64,000 nt of DNA from an uncultured Bacteroidales bacterium (GTDB lineage Bacteria > Bacteroidota > Bacteroidia > Bacteroidales > Paludibacteraceae), in contig ONEZ01000012.1 in assembly GCA_900316995.1 (NCBI GenBank), forward strand, positions 1 to 64,000, read 5' to 3'. Numbering within the stretch: position 1 is the first letter of the stretch; every line of letters starts with the position of its first letter. Below are positions 34,073 through 43,134 of the stretch, one piece after another. Below the pieces are notes generated by a model. It saw only the letters and a list, made by a program, of their open reading frames with translations, did no database searches and was not told where the DNA came from. Both the position numbers and the translations under genes were made by a program.

Positions 34073-36451
34073 TTAAATGATAGAGCCTATCTGGTATATA
34101 AGGAAGCATACTATCCATGCAAGTGCTGTGGAGTATATTGCTTGAAATATAGCCCATTTCCAGCTGCCGCTCTCATTTTTAATTGCAATAAGAGTGGCTA
34201 TGCAAGGGAAACATAGCAGTACAAACACCATAAAGTTGAAGCCTACGAGCGGAGTGTATAGCGGAGTCCCGTCCTTTTTTACTTGAGACAACATGATGTC
34301 TCCAAGGTCATCACTCTCCTCATTGCCTGTATATAGTACAGATAGTGTGCTCACAACCACCTCCTTTGCTGGCAAGCCGGAGGCTATGCTCACACTCATT
34401 TTCCAGTCAAATCCCAGCGGTGCCATGACTGGCTCCAATGCTTTCCCTATGCGCCCTATATAACTGTACTCCATCTGCTCCTGGTCTGTTACGTTGTCGC
34501 CTGGAGCCGTTGGAAAATATCCTAAAGCCCAAATAATAATGGATGCAAGCAGAATTACCGTACCCATCTTCTTCAGGTACTGTTTTGATTTCTCCCACAT
34601 GTGGTGCAGCGCTGACTTTAGGGTAGGTACACGGTATGGTGGAAGCTCCATAACAAATGGTATGTCATCATCTTTGAATATGAAGCGTTTAAGAACCTTT
34701 GCCATAATTACTGCCATGCAGATGCCAATAAGGTATATTGACAGCATTATAAGTCCTGCATGCTTAGGAAAGAATATGGCTGTGAATATAAGATACACCG
34801 GAAGCCTTGCGCTACAACTCATAAACGGAGTAACAAGCATGGTTATGATGCGGCTGTTCTTGCTCTCAAGTGTTCTGGTTGACATAACCGCAGGTACTGA
34901 GCAGCCAAAACCCATAAGCATGGGTACAAATGACTTGCCGTGCAACCCTATACGGTGCATTATCTTGTCCATTATGAATGCGGCGCGTGACAGATAGCCT
35001 GAATCCTCCATTAGTGATATGAAGAAGTAGAGTATAAGTATGTTTGGCAGGAACACTATCACACCGCCTACGCCTCGTATTATTCCGTCAATGAGCAAAT
35101 CTTTAAGCGACCCGTCTGCCAGATGCTCTTCTACAAACTCCGCAATCCATTCAACTCCCATATCTATCCAGTCCATAGGGTACTGCCCGAGCACAAACGT
35201 ACACTCAAACATAATCCACATGAAGAGTATGAATATTGGGAATCCCCACAGTTTATGCGTTACAAACTTATCTATTATTTTGGTTGTCTTGAATGTGTCA
35301 TTGCTACCACCATGATATGTTTCTGCAAGCGCACCCTGTATGTATCCGTATTTGGCGTTGATAATAGCGCCCTCGCAGTCATCTTGCAGCTCATTTTCAA
35401 TGTGCCCTATAACGCTGTCTCTGTAGGAGAATATCTCATCGGCGTTAGAGAGGCTGCGTATGTATTTCTCTGCATCAGCATCACGCTCCATAAGTTTAAC
35501 AGCAAAGAAACGGCTTGATATTGTGCCACTGAAATTATCTGAACGGTTAATGAGAATGTTCAGCTTGTCAATTGCCTCCTGAAGCTCCCCGCAATGGTTT
35601 ATATGTATATGACGTGATGTTGGCTCATTCTGATTGAATACCTTTACAACGGTTTTGAAAAGCTCTTTTAAGCCACTCTCCCCGCTGAACCCCTCGCTTG
35701 CTATTGTAGGAACAATGGGCATTCCAAGCATCACTCCTAATGACTTGTAATCAAGCGTGGCACCGCTTTTCTCAAGCTCATCATACATATTAAGGGCTAT
35801 GACAGTGGGTATGTTCATGTCAATAAGCTGTGTGGTGAGGTAAAGGTTACGCTCTAAGTTTGATGCACTGACTATGTTTATGATGACATCGGGGGTGTTG
35901 TCAAAAAGATGACGGCGCACATAAATCTCCTCAGGAGTGTAAGTGGAGAGGGAGTATGTGCCTGGCAGATCGTAGATAATGAAGTGGTAGCCTTCAAAGT
36001 CAAAGTGACCCTCTTTGGCGTCAACGGTGACGCCTGTGTAGTTCCCTACGTGCTCATGTGAGCCTGATGCTATATTGAACAGCGATGTCTTGCCTGAGTT
36101 AGGGTTGCCAACTAATGCAACGTTAATAGTCTTGCCCTTCTCCGCCACTATATGACGTATTATTTCATTAGGGTCTTCAACAGTATGAGGAAGGTCTGTG
36201 TGCTCTGCACGCTGCTGCATTGCCTCCTTTTCTGTAATGACCTCAATTAGTTCAGCCTCCTTGCGACGCAGTGAGACTTCATAATTCATTACTTTGTACT
36301 TGATAGGGTCACGCAGAGGGGCGTTAAGAATAACTTCTACGGTCTGACCTCCTATAAAACCCATCTCAATGATGCGCTTACGGAATTTTCCTGAACCGGC
36401 AACTTTTACAATAACACCTTTGTCGCCGCTCTGTAGCTCACTTAGCTTCAT
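34073..36451 (-). CDS. feoB: Ferrous iron transporter, FeoA-FeoB fusion
   Basis: The 792-residue inner-membrane Fe(II) transporter begins with an SH3-like FeoA domain (residues 1-72: LSELQSGDKGVIVKV) that is fused to FeoB. The GTPase domain has GNPNSGKTSLFN (G1), DLPGTYSLS (G3) and NMYD in the NKxD position, as is usual in FeoB. The helical regulatory region is followed by two Gate/nucleoside-recognition membrane modules (about 415-790) with GFGCSVPAVMSTR and GLPAKEVVVSTLSVLY. A Cys-rich partner overlaps it by 14 nt upstream, forming a feo operon from the promoter at 36636-36643. Confidence 0.95.
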   Translation of the reverse strand: MKLSELQSGDKGVIVKVAGSGKFRKRIIEMGFIGGQTVEVILNAPLRDPIKYKVMNYEVSLRRKEAELIEVITEKEAMQQRAEHTDLPHTVEDPNEIIRHIVAEKGKTINVALVGNPNSGKTSLFNIASGSHEHVGNYTGVTVDAKEGHFDFEGYHFIIYDLPGTYSLSTYTPEEIYVRRHLFDNTPDVIINIVSASNLERNLYLTTQLIDMNIPTVIALNMYDELEKSGATLDYKSLGVMLGMPIVPTIASEGFSGESGLKELFKTVVKVFNQNEPTSRHIHINHCGELQEAIDKLNILINRSDNFSGTISSRFFAVKLMERDADAEKYIRSLSNADEIFSYRDSVIGHIENELQDDCEGAIINAKYGYIQGALAETYHGGSNDTFKTTKIIDKFVTHKLWGFPIFILFMWIMFECTFVLGQYPMDWIDMGVEWIAEFVEEHLADGSLKDLLIDGIIRGVGGVIVFLPNILILYFFISLMEDSGYLSRAAFIMDKIMHRIGLHGKSFVPMLMGFGCSVPAVMSTRTLESKNSRIITMLVTPFMSCSARLPVYLIFTAIFFPKHAGLIMLSIYLIGICMAVIMAKVLKRFIFKDDDIPFVMELPPYRVPTLKSALHHMWEKSKQYLKKMGTVILLASIIIWALGYFPTAPGDNVTDQEQMEYSYIGRIGKALEPVMAPLGFDWKMSVSIASGLPAKEVVVSTLSVLYTGNEESDDLGDIMLSQVKKDGTPLYTPLVGFNFMVFVLLCFPCIATLIAIKNESGSWKWAIFQAIYSTALAWIVCFLIYQIGSII

Positions 36452-36620
36452 CTTTCACCTCCTTTTGCGGCTTGTTGCAATTCCCGGCCATGCCGCATGA
36501 CTGACACCCGCAACCGCAGCCGCCTTTACTTTTGCCTGTAAAAGCTCTGTATGTGTGAACTGCCACTGCTATAAGAGCGGCGGCCACAATAAGCGCTGTA
36601 ATAATGGTTTGAAGGTTCAT
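36438..36620 (-). CDS. FeoB-associated Cys-rich membrane protein
   Basis: The 60-residue protein has one N-terminal transmembrane helix (TIITALIVAAALIAVAV) and a cysteine-rich tail (GGCGCGCQSCGMAGNC), the pattern of the FeoB-associated Cys-rich family. It probably handles iron or assists FeoB at the membrane. The frame is open to an ATG at 36638, but that codon overlaps the promoter box (36636-36643), so the ATG at 36620 is the start. Its 3' end overlaps the feoAB start by 14 nt, consistent with translational coupling. Confidence 0.9.
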   Translation of the reverse strand: MNLQTIITALIVAAALIAVAVHTYRAFTGKSKGGCGCGCQSCGMAGNCNKPQKEVKDEAK

Positions 36621-36635
36621 TTCTATATCCGAGTG

Positions 36636-36643
36636 CAAAGGTA
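36636..36643 (-). promoter_or_regulatory. -7 box of the feo operon
   Basis: TACCTTTG on the minus strand lies about 16 nt before the ATG at 36620, so the leader would be very short. No Fur-like palindrome was recognised by eye. Confidence 0.6.
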
Positions 36644-36683
36644 TAAATTATGTTAATTGCTGTCAATCATTAGAAATGGTGAT

Positions 36684-37532
36684 TTATTTAACACCAGTGT
36701 ATTTACGGAATATCTTATTGTATTCCTTGCTTTCCAGATAAACATCAAGCCAGCTGTTCAGGCTGTCAAGCAGCTCTGTTGAATTTGGATTAACTCCCCA
36801 TGAGTAGTTTTGGGTGAAGCTGACAGCGGTTGACATATCCACATTAGGGTAGTCTTTTTGCAGAACTCTTGCCACAAACTCATCACATACGGAGTAGTCT
36901 ATAATTGTGTCTGACACCATTTGAAAAAGCATATTGTCATTTGACTCCGGTATTTCATGCAGGTAAATTGTGTCTCCAATCTCCTTTTGCAGATGTTCCA
37001 GACGCTGCTTAAATATGGAACCTGGCGCTACATATATGTGCTTTTCTGCAAGGTCCAGCTGGTTGGCAATGAATTGTGTGGTGTCAGCTTTTCTGGGATT
37101 ACGCTTACGCTGTATAAGTTTCTGTCGGCTGGTGAATACAGGATGAGTGTATGAGATAACATCTTTCATTTCACTATAGACAGGTATATGCCACGCTAAA
37201 ATATCAACATCGTTGTTATTCAGCATTTCAATTGCTTTACTCAGGTCTCGCTCCTCTATGAACCGTATTCTAAAACCATATTTTTGGGCAAAAGCCTCCA
37301 CCATCCTGACCTGTAGCCCGTCCAGACTGTCACACTCCGCCAGACTGTCACACTGCACGGTTATGTAACTCATTTTATTATCTTCAACTATAACTTTAAG
37401 TAAGCTGTCTTCCTCTGTTCTGTTAAAATTACATATTCCGTTGCAGGGCTTTGTATGCTTGATGAAAGACATTAGTGCCACAATGCCCAATACGGCTGCA
37501 AAAATCAATATGTATGTTAATCTTTTAGTCAT
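36684..37532 (-). CDS. Periplasmic solute-binding (SBP_bac_3, MltF-N-like) protein
   Basis: The 282-residue protein has an N-terminal membrane anchor (LTYILIFAAVLGIVALMSFI) and a type II periplasmic binding-protein fold: GLQVRMVEAFAQKYGFRIRF in lobe 1, then VDILAWHIPVYSE and a C-terminal YNKIFRKYTGVK. It resembles the substrate-binding half of membrane-bound lytic transglycosylase F but lacks the transglycosylase domain. No ABC transporter genes are nearby. The ATG at 37532 overlaps the last codons of the upstream porin gene by 8 nt (ATGACTAA), suggesting coupled translation and a shared function with the porin (inference). Confidence 0.75.
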   Translation of the reverse strand: MTKRLTYILIFAAVLGIVALMSFIKHTKPCNGICNFNRTEEDSLLKVIVEDNKMSYITVQCDSLAECDSLDGLQVRMVEAFAQKYGFRIRFIEERDLSKAIEMLNNNDVDILAWHIPVYSEMKDVISYTHPVFTSRQKLIQRKRNPRKADTTQFIANQLDLAEKHIYVAPGSIFKQRLEHLQKEIGDTIYLHEIPESNDNMLFQMVSDTIIDYSVCDEFVARVLQKDYPNVDMSTAVSFTQNYSWGVNPNSTELLDSLNSWLDVYLESKEYNKIFRKYTGVK

Positions 37533-39603
37533 AGAAATTCCAAGATAATCCAATCTTAACCATGCTTGGGTTAAGCGGGTAGTGAGGTACGGTAAAATAT
37601 GTGGGTTGCATAAACAAACTTGAGAAGTTGTACCACATTACAAAGAACCGGAACTGCTTAAGGTGCATGTTCAGGTATGCGTTCATTTCAGGATAGTTTC
37701 CGCACATCACCTTGTTCTGTACGTAGAACTGGCCTGTGGCAGGCATGTAGGCGTTTGCATAGTACGCCGTATTGTAGCGGCAGTCAACACCTATTTGTAC
37801 GTTTAGAACCTTGAATATACGGAATGTGGCATAGAGATTTGAGAATGCTGTTACTAAAGGCAGCGGCAGTACGTCTTGTTTTGAAGAGTACTGTATCACA
37901 GCCTTGTTCTCCCAGCGTAACCACCACAGTTTGAGGTTAAGCTTCGCCTCGCCGCTCACTATCTGTATAAAATCATGGCTTTGTGCCGGTAATGCTAATG
38001 TGTCAAAGTAAATATACTCCTTTAAGCCCTGCCAGCCTGCGCCCACCTCAAAGTCACACCATTTATTTGGTATGCCTATCTTGCCGTAGCCGCGTGCATC
38101 CCATGTGTTGTTGAATGTGTTTTCCCACCTGAAGTGGTTTGAGTAGTAATGTTCATGGAAATAGCTTGGATTCAGACTTTTAATGTGCCCCTCCGCATCT
38201 ATGGTGAGACTGCATGTTTTCAGCGGCACCACAGTATGGAAATCCCCCTTCACACTAAAGGCAAACCGTTTGTCATAACCTAACAAAAGTGCCTCGCCAA
38301 GCACTCCGAACGTGGTGTTGCCGGTGCGTTTGAAAATTTCGCCGCCCACGTTAACCTTGCCCTCTGTACGCCAAGTGTACATGGAGTCTGCTATAAGGCG
38401 CATGTTCTCCTCAATGTCGGCCTCTGCAAAAGCTCTGAGTGAGAACACAGCCCAGGGCTTGAACCCTTCACGGAATGTTACAGAAAGTATGTTCTTGACT
38501 ATGTTCTGTGAAATGGTGTCACGTGTACGAGTGTCAGAATAGTAGTTGTGCTCATAAAATCCTGCCGTGAGGCTTTTCTCAAAGTAACGCTTACGTCGTC
38601 CTTCATATTTAAGGGTGTATGAGATGGTTGTTACAGGTACAAACGTGAACTTCTCACTATCGTCGGAGTCCTGTTTCTTATATCCTAAATGCACCTGATG
38701 GTCTGTCCAGAAATAGAGAGAGCGGAAAGTTGACATGGCTCCGTTAGTAAGGTTTGTAGTAACATTGTAACTGTCTGTCATCGTCTCCAAATCAGCGTCG
38801 TTCTTAATACCGCCATTCTCAAAATTCCTAAAATTATTTATGCCGGCAATAAAATATGCGCTGTACCGCTCGCCACGGTAGCTGAGATTAAAAGCTCCGT
38901 TAAGGCCGTCAGAAGATTGATTGTAGAACGAGCCACGCCCGTACAGGTAGTCAAAACAAAGTCCGAAGTTAAGGCGTTGGTTTGCGTTAATGGTGAAAAG
39001 TCCCTTTAGGCGGTCCTCACCATGCTGTGTGTATCCGCCAGTATAGAATGATATGTTTGTATATGGAACTCTGGTGTTGTAGAAATATACATCCTCCACT
39101 CCAAGATAATAGGGGCGGTATGGATTCAGAAACATATTGTCTCCCACCAACTCTAACGAGGGGCGCTCAGAAAAGACTGTTGACTGTGCCGGAAGCCCTA
39201 AGTTGCCAAGCCATTCAGCTCCTAAATGGTTTATATACACGGGGGTGGTGGCTATTTGGTAGTTCAGGTGCAATGTGTCTGGCTGAGTTGGCCTTTCTAT
39301 GGCAGACGCCTCTTGCACATGCCAGGTCTGAACAGCTTCACCTGACGTTAGCTTCCTTTTCTTCTCCGGAGTCTTCTTCTCTTTGTCTTTCACAGCCTCC
39401 GTCGATGCTACCTGTGCAGAGTCTGTTGCTGCCTTAATGGTATGAACCTGTGCGGAATCTGTTGCCGCCGTAGTGGTGCGGACTTGCACTGAGTCAGTCT
39501 GAAGAGGCTGCTCTTTAACCTGTGCTCTGCTTCTGTGTGTGGCATTTGCCGCCATTGAGAGCAGACAAGTGATGACCAGTATGGCTAATCTCAGTTTGTT
39601 CAC
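37525..39603 (-). CDS. Putative outer-membrane porin (Porin_10 family)
   Basis: The 692-residue protein has a signal peptide (NKLRLAILVITCLLSMAANA). A repetitive Thr/Ala/Asp/Ser segment follows (about 35-75) with three ATDSAQV-like units, then a lysine-rich stretch KKTPEKKRK. The rest (about 95-692) is a beta-barrel of Porin_10 type, with YRPYYLGVEDVYFYNTRVPY near the start and an aromatic C-terminal strand (VKIGLSWNFYD). The start is a GTG at 39603, just downstream of a -7 box. The solute-binding gene overlaps its end. The pair probably imports a small solute, identity unknown. Confidence 0.8.
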   Translation of the reverse strand: MNKLRLAILVITCLLSMAANATHRSRAQVKEQPLQTDSVQVRTTTAATDSAQVHTIKAATDSAQVASTEAVKDKEKKTPEKKRKLTSGEAVQTWHVQEASAIERPTQPDTLHLNYQIATTPVYINHLGAEWLGNLGLPAQSTVFSERPSLELVGDNMFLNPYRPYYLGVEDVYFYNTRVPYTNISFYTGGYTQHGEDRLKGLFTINANQRLNFGLCFDYLYGRGSFYNQSSDGLNGAFNLSYRGERYSAYFIAGINNFRNFENGGIKNDADLETMTDSYNVTTNLTNGAMSTFRSLYFWTDHQVHLGYKKQDSDDSEKFTFVPVTTISYTLKYEGRRKRYFEKSLTAGFYEHNYYSDTRTRDTISQNIVKNILSVTFREGFKPWAVFSLRAFAEADIEENMRLIADSMYTWRTEGKVNVGGEIFKRTGNTTFGVLGEALLLGYDKRFAFSVKGDFHTVVPLKTCSLTIDAEGHIKSLNPSYFHEHYYSNHFRWENTFNNTWDARGYGKIGIPNKWCDFEVGAGWQGLKEYIYFDTLALPAQSHDFIQIVSGEAKLNLKLWWLRWENKAVIQYSSKQDVLPLPLVTAFSNLYATFRIFKVLNVQIGVDCRYNTAYYANAYMPATGQFYVQNKVMCGNYPEMNAYLNMHLKQFRFFVMWYNFSSLFMQPTYFTVPHYPLNPSMVKIGLSWNFYD

Positions 39604-39626
39604 GTACTACCTTCCTAATAAAACTA

Positions 39627-39676
39627 CAAAGTTATGAATTTTTTAGTAGATTTAATCTATTTTTTACGTATCTTTG
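39627..39676. promoter_or_regulatory. Divergent promoters for the porin operon and the MFS gene
   Basis: TAACTTTG on the minus strand (39627-39634) drives the porin operon. TATCTTTG on the plus strand (39669-39676) drives the MFS gene, with its ATG at 39706. Confidence 0.6.
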
Positions 39677-39705
39677 CGTTGAGCACCTAAAATCAAAAAA
39701 TTGAA

Positions 39706-40980
39706 ATGGAACAAAAAAAACACAAATACACTATCACCATATTGGTAATGTTCCTGCTATACTTCCTTATAGCGTTTGTCACAAACTTTGCAGGAACAAT
39801 GGGCGTGGTTGTTAAAAACCAGTTTGGAGCCTCAAATTCCCTCTCCCAGTTAGGCACGCTTGCAAACTTCATTGCATACGCCTGTATGGGCATACCAGCC
39901 GGCCTGATTCTCAAACATAGAGGCTATAAGTTCACATCATTATGTGCGGTGACAATAGGAATGCTGGGAGTCTCTATCCAGTGGCTTGCCGCGCCTCTTT
40001 CATCGTTTGGCGTCTATATATTGGGAGCGTTTGTGGCAGGTTTTTCAATGTGCATGCTCAATATTGTTGTGAACCCTATGCTGAATACGCTTGGAGGCGG
40101 TGGCAAAAAGGGTAATCAGCTGAATCTGCTTGGCAGTTCAATAAACTCCATAGGCGGAACATTGGCACCTGTGGTTCTTGGGTACTACATTGGTGGTAAT
40201 GTGGCAGACGCAGACCTTAGCGACGCTTCGTCTGTTATGACTATGGCAGTTTGTATGTTCCTCTTTGCATTCATAGTGATTATTCTTACTGATATTCCAG
40301 AACCTCATATTGAGAGTGATGCTGAGAAGACGCTTCGTTTGCCAACTGACAGTAAGTATGGGCCGCTGTCATTCCGTCATTTTGTGCTTGGTGCAGTGGC
40401 TGTGTTCTTCTATGTGGGAATTGAGGTGGGTATTCCAAATACTGCAAATTTGTTTATGTCAGAAGACCCCGATGTGGGACCTGCGCTCGCAGGCGGGCTT
40501 ATAGGAGCCTATTGGTTTATGATGATGATTGGAAGGCTTATTGGCGGCGCCATTGGTGGTAGCGTCAGACCCAAAAACATGCTTTTAGTTGTAAGTTTTG
40601 TGGCGTTAATACTTGTGCATGGCATTGCCTATATACCAGAAGAGGTGGAGGTGGCTGTCAACCTGCCTCACTTAGGTATTAGCGGATTAGTTCCGGTTGC
40701 CATGCTGTGTATGGTTTTTTGCGGGTTATGTACATCTGTTATGTGGGGTTGTATATTTAATCTTTCCACAGAGGGAATAGGAAAATACACTCCTATGGCT
40801 ACTGGCATTTTTATGGCACTTGTGTGCGGAGGCGGCATAATACCGTTTGTTCAAGGCCTTGTTGCTGATGTTATAGGCGCACAGGCAAGCTATATTGTGC
40901 TTGCCTGCGGACTATTCTATATATTCTGCTATGCCTTGTGGGGCTCTAAAAACGTTAATGTGGATATAAAAATTGATTAG
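39706..40980 (+). CDS. MFS transporter, FucP/GluP-like sugar permease
   Basis: The 424-residue protein has twelve predicted membrane segments. Its opening (YFLIAFVTNFAGTMGVVVKNQFG) and the segment NPMLNTLGGGGKKGNQLNLLGSS, split here as NPMLNTLGGGGKK then GNQLNLLGSS, match the fucose/glucose-galactose permease branch common in Bacteroidetes. GVEVGIPNTANLFM in the second half is also characteristic. Such carriers import hexoses by proton or sodium symport. It is probably monocistronic; the gene downstream is convergent and decayed. Confidence 0.82.
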   Translation: MEQKKHKYTITILVMFLLYFLIAFVTNFAGTMGVVVKNQFGASNSLSQLGTLANFIAYACMGIPAGLILKHRGYKFTSLCAVTIGMLGVSIQWLAAPLSSFGVYILGAFVAGFSMCMLNIVVNPMLNTLGGGGKKGNQLNLLGSSINSIGGTLAPVVLGYYIGGNVADADLSDASSVMTMAVCMFLFAFIVIILTDIPEPHIESDAEKTLRLPTDSKYGPLSFRHFVLGAVAVFFYVGIEVGIPNTANLFMSEDPDVGPALAGGLIGAYWFMMMIGRLIGGAIGGSVRPKNMLLVVSFVALILVHGIAYIPEEVEVAVNLPHLGISGLVPVAMLCMVFCGLCTSVMWGCIFNLSTEGIGKYTPMATGIFMALVCGGGIIPFVQGLVADVIGAQASYIVLACGLFYIFCYALWGSKNVNVDIKID

Positions 40981-40987
40981 CGTCTGA

Positions 40988-42228
40988 TTATCTGCCGCCA
41001 GGCCCGCCGCCTTGGCTTGAAGAGTAAGCGTTAAGCGTAACACTGCTGCCACCGCTCACCGTGCAGCCAAAGTTGGCCATACCGTTAAAATACTCTGTGC
41101 CACCAGAAACGGTTACTTCTGATGTCATTGTAGGAGTGGATGCAGTGGAAACTATTATGTTTGACCCAGTTGAAGGTGTTTTGAAAGCTAAGGCAAGTGT
41201 GCCGTCGCTGTACAGCGCATACCAAGTGTTTGCAATGTAACCGCCCTTTACATAGAGGTGGCTTGAGGCGTTAAGGGCGTCATCGTGGGTGTTAAGTGTG
41301 ATGTTGCCGTCTGTAATGGTCATAATGTTTTTACTCTCAATGCCTTCACCGTTATTGCCAGAGGTGCTTATGTTGAATGTGCCACCAGTAATCTCATATC
41401 GCCGGTGTTTGTGGTTCCGTCAAGGTCACATTGTATGCCGTCATCGCCTAAGTTGCTCATATTAAGAGTACCGCTCTCCATAAGAAAATATTCATTGCAG
41501 CTTATGCCATCTTTCACAGATGAAAGAACGTTAATGGTGCAGTTCTTAATCTCCATGTAGTCTCCGCTCTTTATGGCGTGTGATGTGTTGCCATATACGT
41601 TAAGTGTGCCTTGCCCTTTAAACTCAGGGTGTCCTTTAACGTAAAGGGAGCCTTTCTGGCTTCAGCCCGCCGCATCGGTGAGGGTGTTTACAGTACTTTT
41701 TTTCACGCTAATCTTAACTCGCTTGCCATTCATAATGTTTATGGCTGCTCCAGAATAGACTGGTGCTGTGTTTGTGAGCGTAAGACCGTTAAGGTCAACC
41801 TCGCATTTGTATGCTCCTTCCATGTATAATTCACCGTCAGATGATGAACCGGAAAGGGAGTATGCAATCTCTCCCACGGCATCGTCAACGTCAGCACTCT
41901 GAATTATGCTAAGATGTGCGCCGCTATTAGTGAATGAAACGTATTTGGCAATATTTCCTGCCACAGTAATGGCAACATCGCTCTGGGAGAATACAACATC
42001 CACGCTGTTGTCTGTAACTGCGGTGTCATCAATGTACATATTATCTATGTCTGCAACTCTAAACTCCTTGCCCATGATGGTAAGGGTGGTGCCGTCAGTA
42101 TATGGCATTGCCCCTGTCTGTGATGCAGGAAATTGGTATAAAATGTTGTCAACCGCCACATTAAGTGTCTGTGCCACTGCCGATGCTGCTATCGCAAGGG
42201 TGTATATGAATGTTGCTAATTTTTTCAT
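40988..42228 (-). pseudogene. Carbohydrate-binding beta-helix protein (DUF4353/Cthe_2159-like), decayed
   Basis: Signal peptide and N-terminal region are intact (MKKLATFIYTLAIAASAVAQ; about 188 codons), then an in-frame TGA at 41662-41664 interrupts AAG-stop-SQKGSLYVKG. The same frame continues with good similarity (TSHAIKSGDYMEIKNCTINV) until about 41395, where a one-base loss shifts into the frame of GGTFNISTSGNNGEG and on to a glycine-rich C-terminus (SSSQGGGPGGR). Joined, the product would be about 413 residues of repetitive beta-helix, a secreted polysaccharide-binding type. Two independent lesions indicate a pseudogene. TGA is used as a normal stop elsewhere (guaA, DUF748 gene). Confidence 0.8.
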
Positions 42229-42258
42229 CTTACTGCAATTTTATAGGTTTACCACTTG

Positions 42259-42362
42259 CAAAGATATGGCTTTTTGGATTGTAAAAAAGTGTTAAAATTT
42301 CCGAATGGTTTTGCAAAAAGTCGGATTTTTTGTTTTGCCGCCATGTTTTTTTACTACATTTG
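42259..42362. promoter_or_regulatory. Divergent promoters for the two pseudogenes
   Basis: TATCTTTG on the minus strand (42259-42266) would drive the carbohydrate-binding pseudogene and TACATTTG on the plus strand (42355-42362) the AraC pseudogene. The promoters look intact although both genes are broken. Confidence 0.5.
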
Positions 42363-42378
42363 CAGAAAAGGTGGAGTT

Positions 42379-43037
42379 ATGCATCAGTTAGAGAAGTTTG
42401 CAAATGATATAAAAGACAGCGGAGTTTACGTTATTAGGAATGTTACATCCATGCCACGCTTGTTGTTATTTCCGCAAAACGTTTTGATGAATTAAAATCA
42501 ACATCGGCATACTATGGGAGCTACGTTTATCATAATACTCCAGCTTTTCATCTTAACGATTTCCAGTATAATATGGTATGCCAAACCATTGATGTGATAG
42601 AATCAGTGGCATCGTCAGATTTGAGCTCCAAGCAAAGTCTTTTTAAGAGGCTGTTTGAGTTGCTGTCACAAATGTTTAATGATATAAGGGGCTCAATTGA
42701 CGCTGGTAAGAAAAAGCGCTCAACTCTATTTAACCTTTTTTATCAACTGCTTGCACAGCACTACACGGAGTCAAGAGAGGTGAGTTATTATGCGGAAAAA
42801 TTGTGTCTCTCCCCCAAATACTTTGGCACTCTTATCAAAAAGGAGGCGGGTGTCACGGCAAACAAATGTATAGCAAACTACGTAGTGCTTCAGGCCAAGT
42901 CTTTTTTAGTGATACATGATGACCTGACCATTCAGCAGATAAGCTCAATGATGGGGTTCCCTGATCAGGCAGCATTTTCACGCTACTTCAAGGCTGAAGC
43001 TGGAATCTCTCCGGTTCAGTACAGGCTCACAAGATAA
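42379..43037 (+). pseudogene. AraC family regulator with internal deletion
   Basis: The start (MHQLEKFANDIKDSGVYVIRNV) leads to a premature stop at 42493-42495. In another frame the protein resumes as VVISAKRFDELKS from about 42456 and continues through SSKQSLFKRLFELLSQMF to an intact C-terminal AraC helix-turn-helix pair (SREVSYYAEKLCLSPKYFGT; DDLTIQQISSMMGFPDQAAF; RYFKAEAGISPVQYR). Full-length regulators of this type carry roughly 70 more residues between these two parts, so an internal deletion that also shifted frame is the simplest explanation. It is divergent from another pseudogene that it may once have controlled. Confidence 0.75.
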
Positions 43038-43086
43038 GTGACCTGTGTAACTTTACTCACTTCGTTCGTGAAATTACGTGCACTCA

Positions 43087-43111
43087 GCAGAAGAAATTTT
43101 TTTTCTTCTGC
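43087..43111. repeat. 10-bp inverted repeat in the tgt promoter region
   Basis: GCAGAAGAAA pairs with TTTCTTCTGC around five T. It lies 12 nt before the tgt -7 box and could be the AraC terminator, an operator, or both. Confidence 0.55.
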
Positions 43112-43122
43112 CTTCGTTTTTG

Positions 43123-43130
43123 TAACTTTG
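43123..43130 (+). promoter_or_regulatory. -7 box of tgt, immediately before the start codon
   Basis: TAACTTTG ends 4 nt before the GTG at 43135. With the usual distance from this box to +1, transcription would begin at or next to the start codon, giving a leaderless mRNA. Confidence 0.6.
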
Positions 43131-43134
43131 CATC

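Noticed and set aside
41640-41700. UGA recoding in the carbohydrate-binding gene
   Set aside because: UGA is a normal stop for other genes here (guaA, DUF748 gene), and a separate frameshift in the same gene points to decay.
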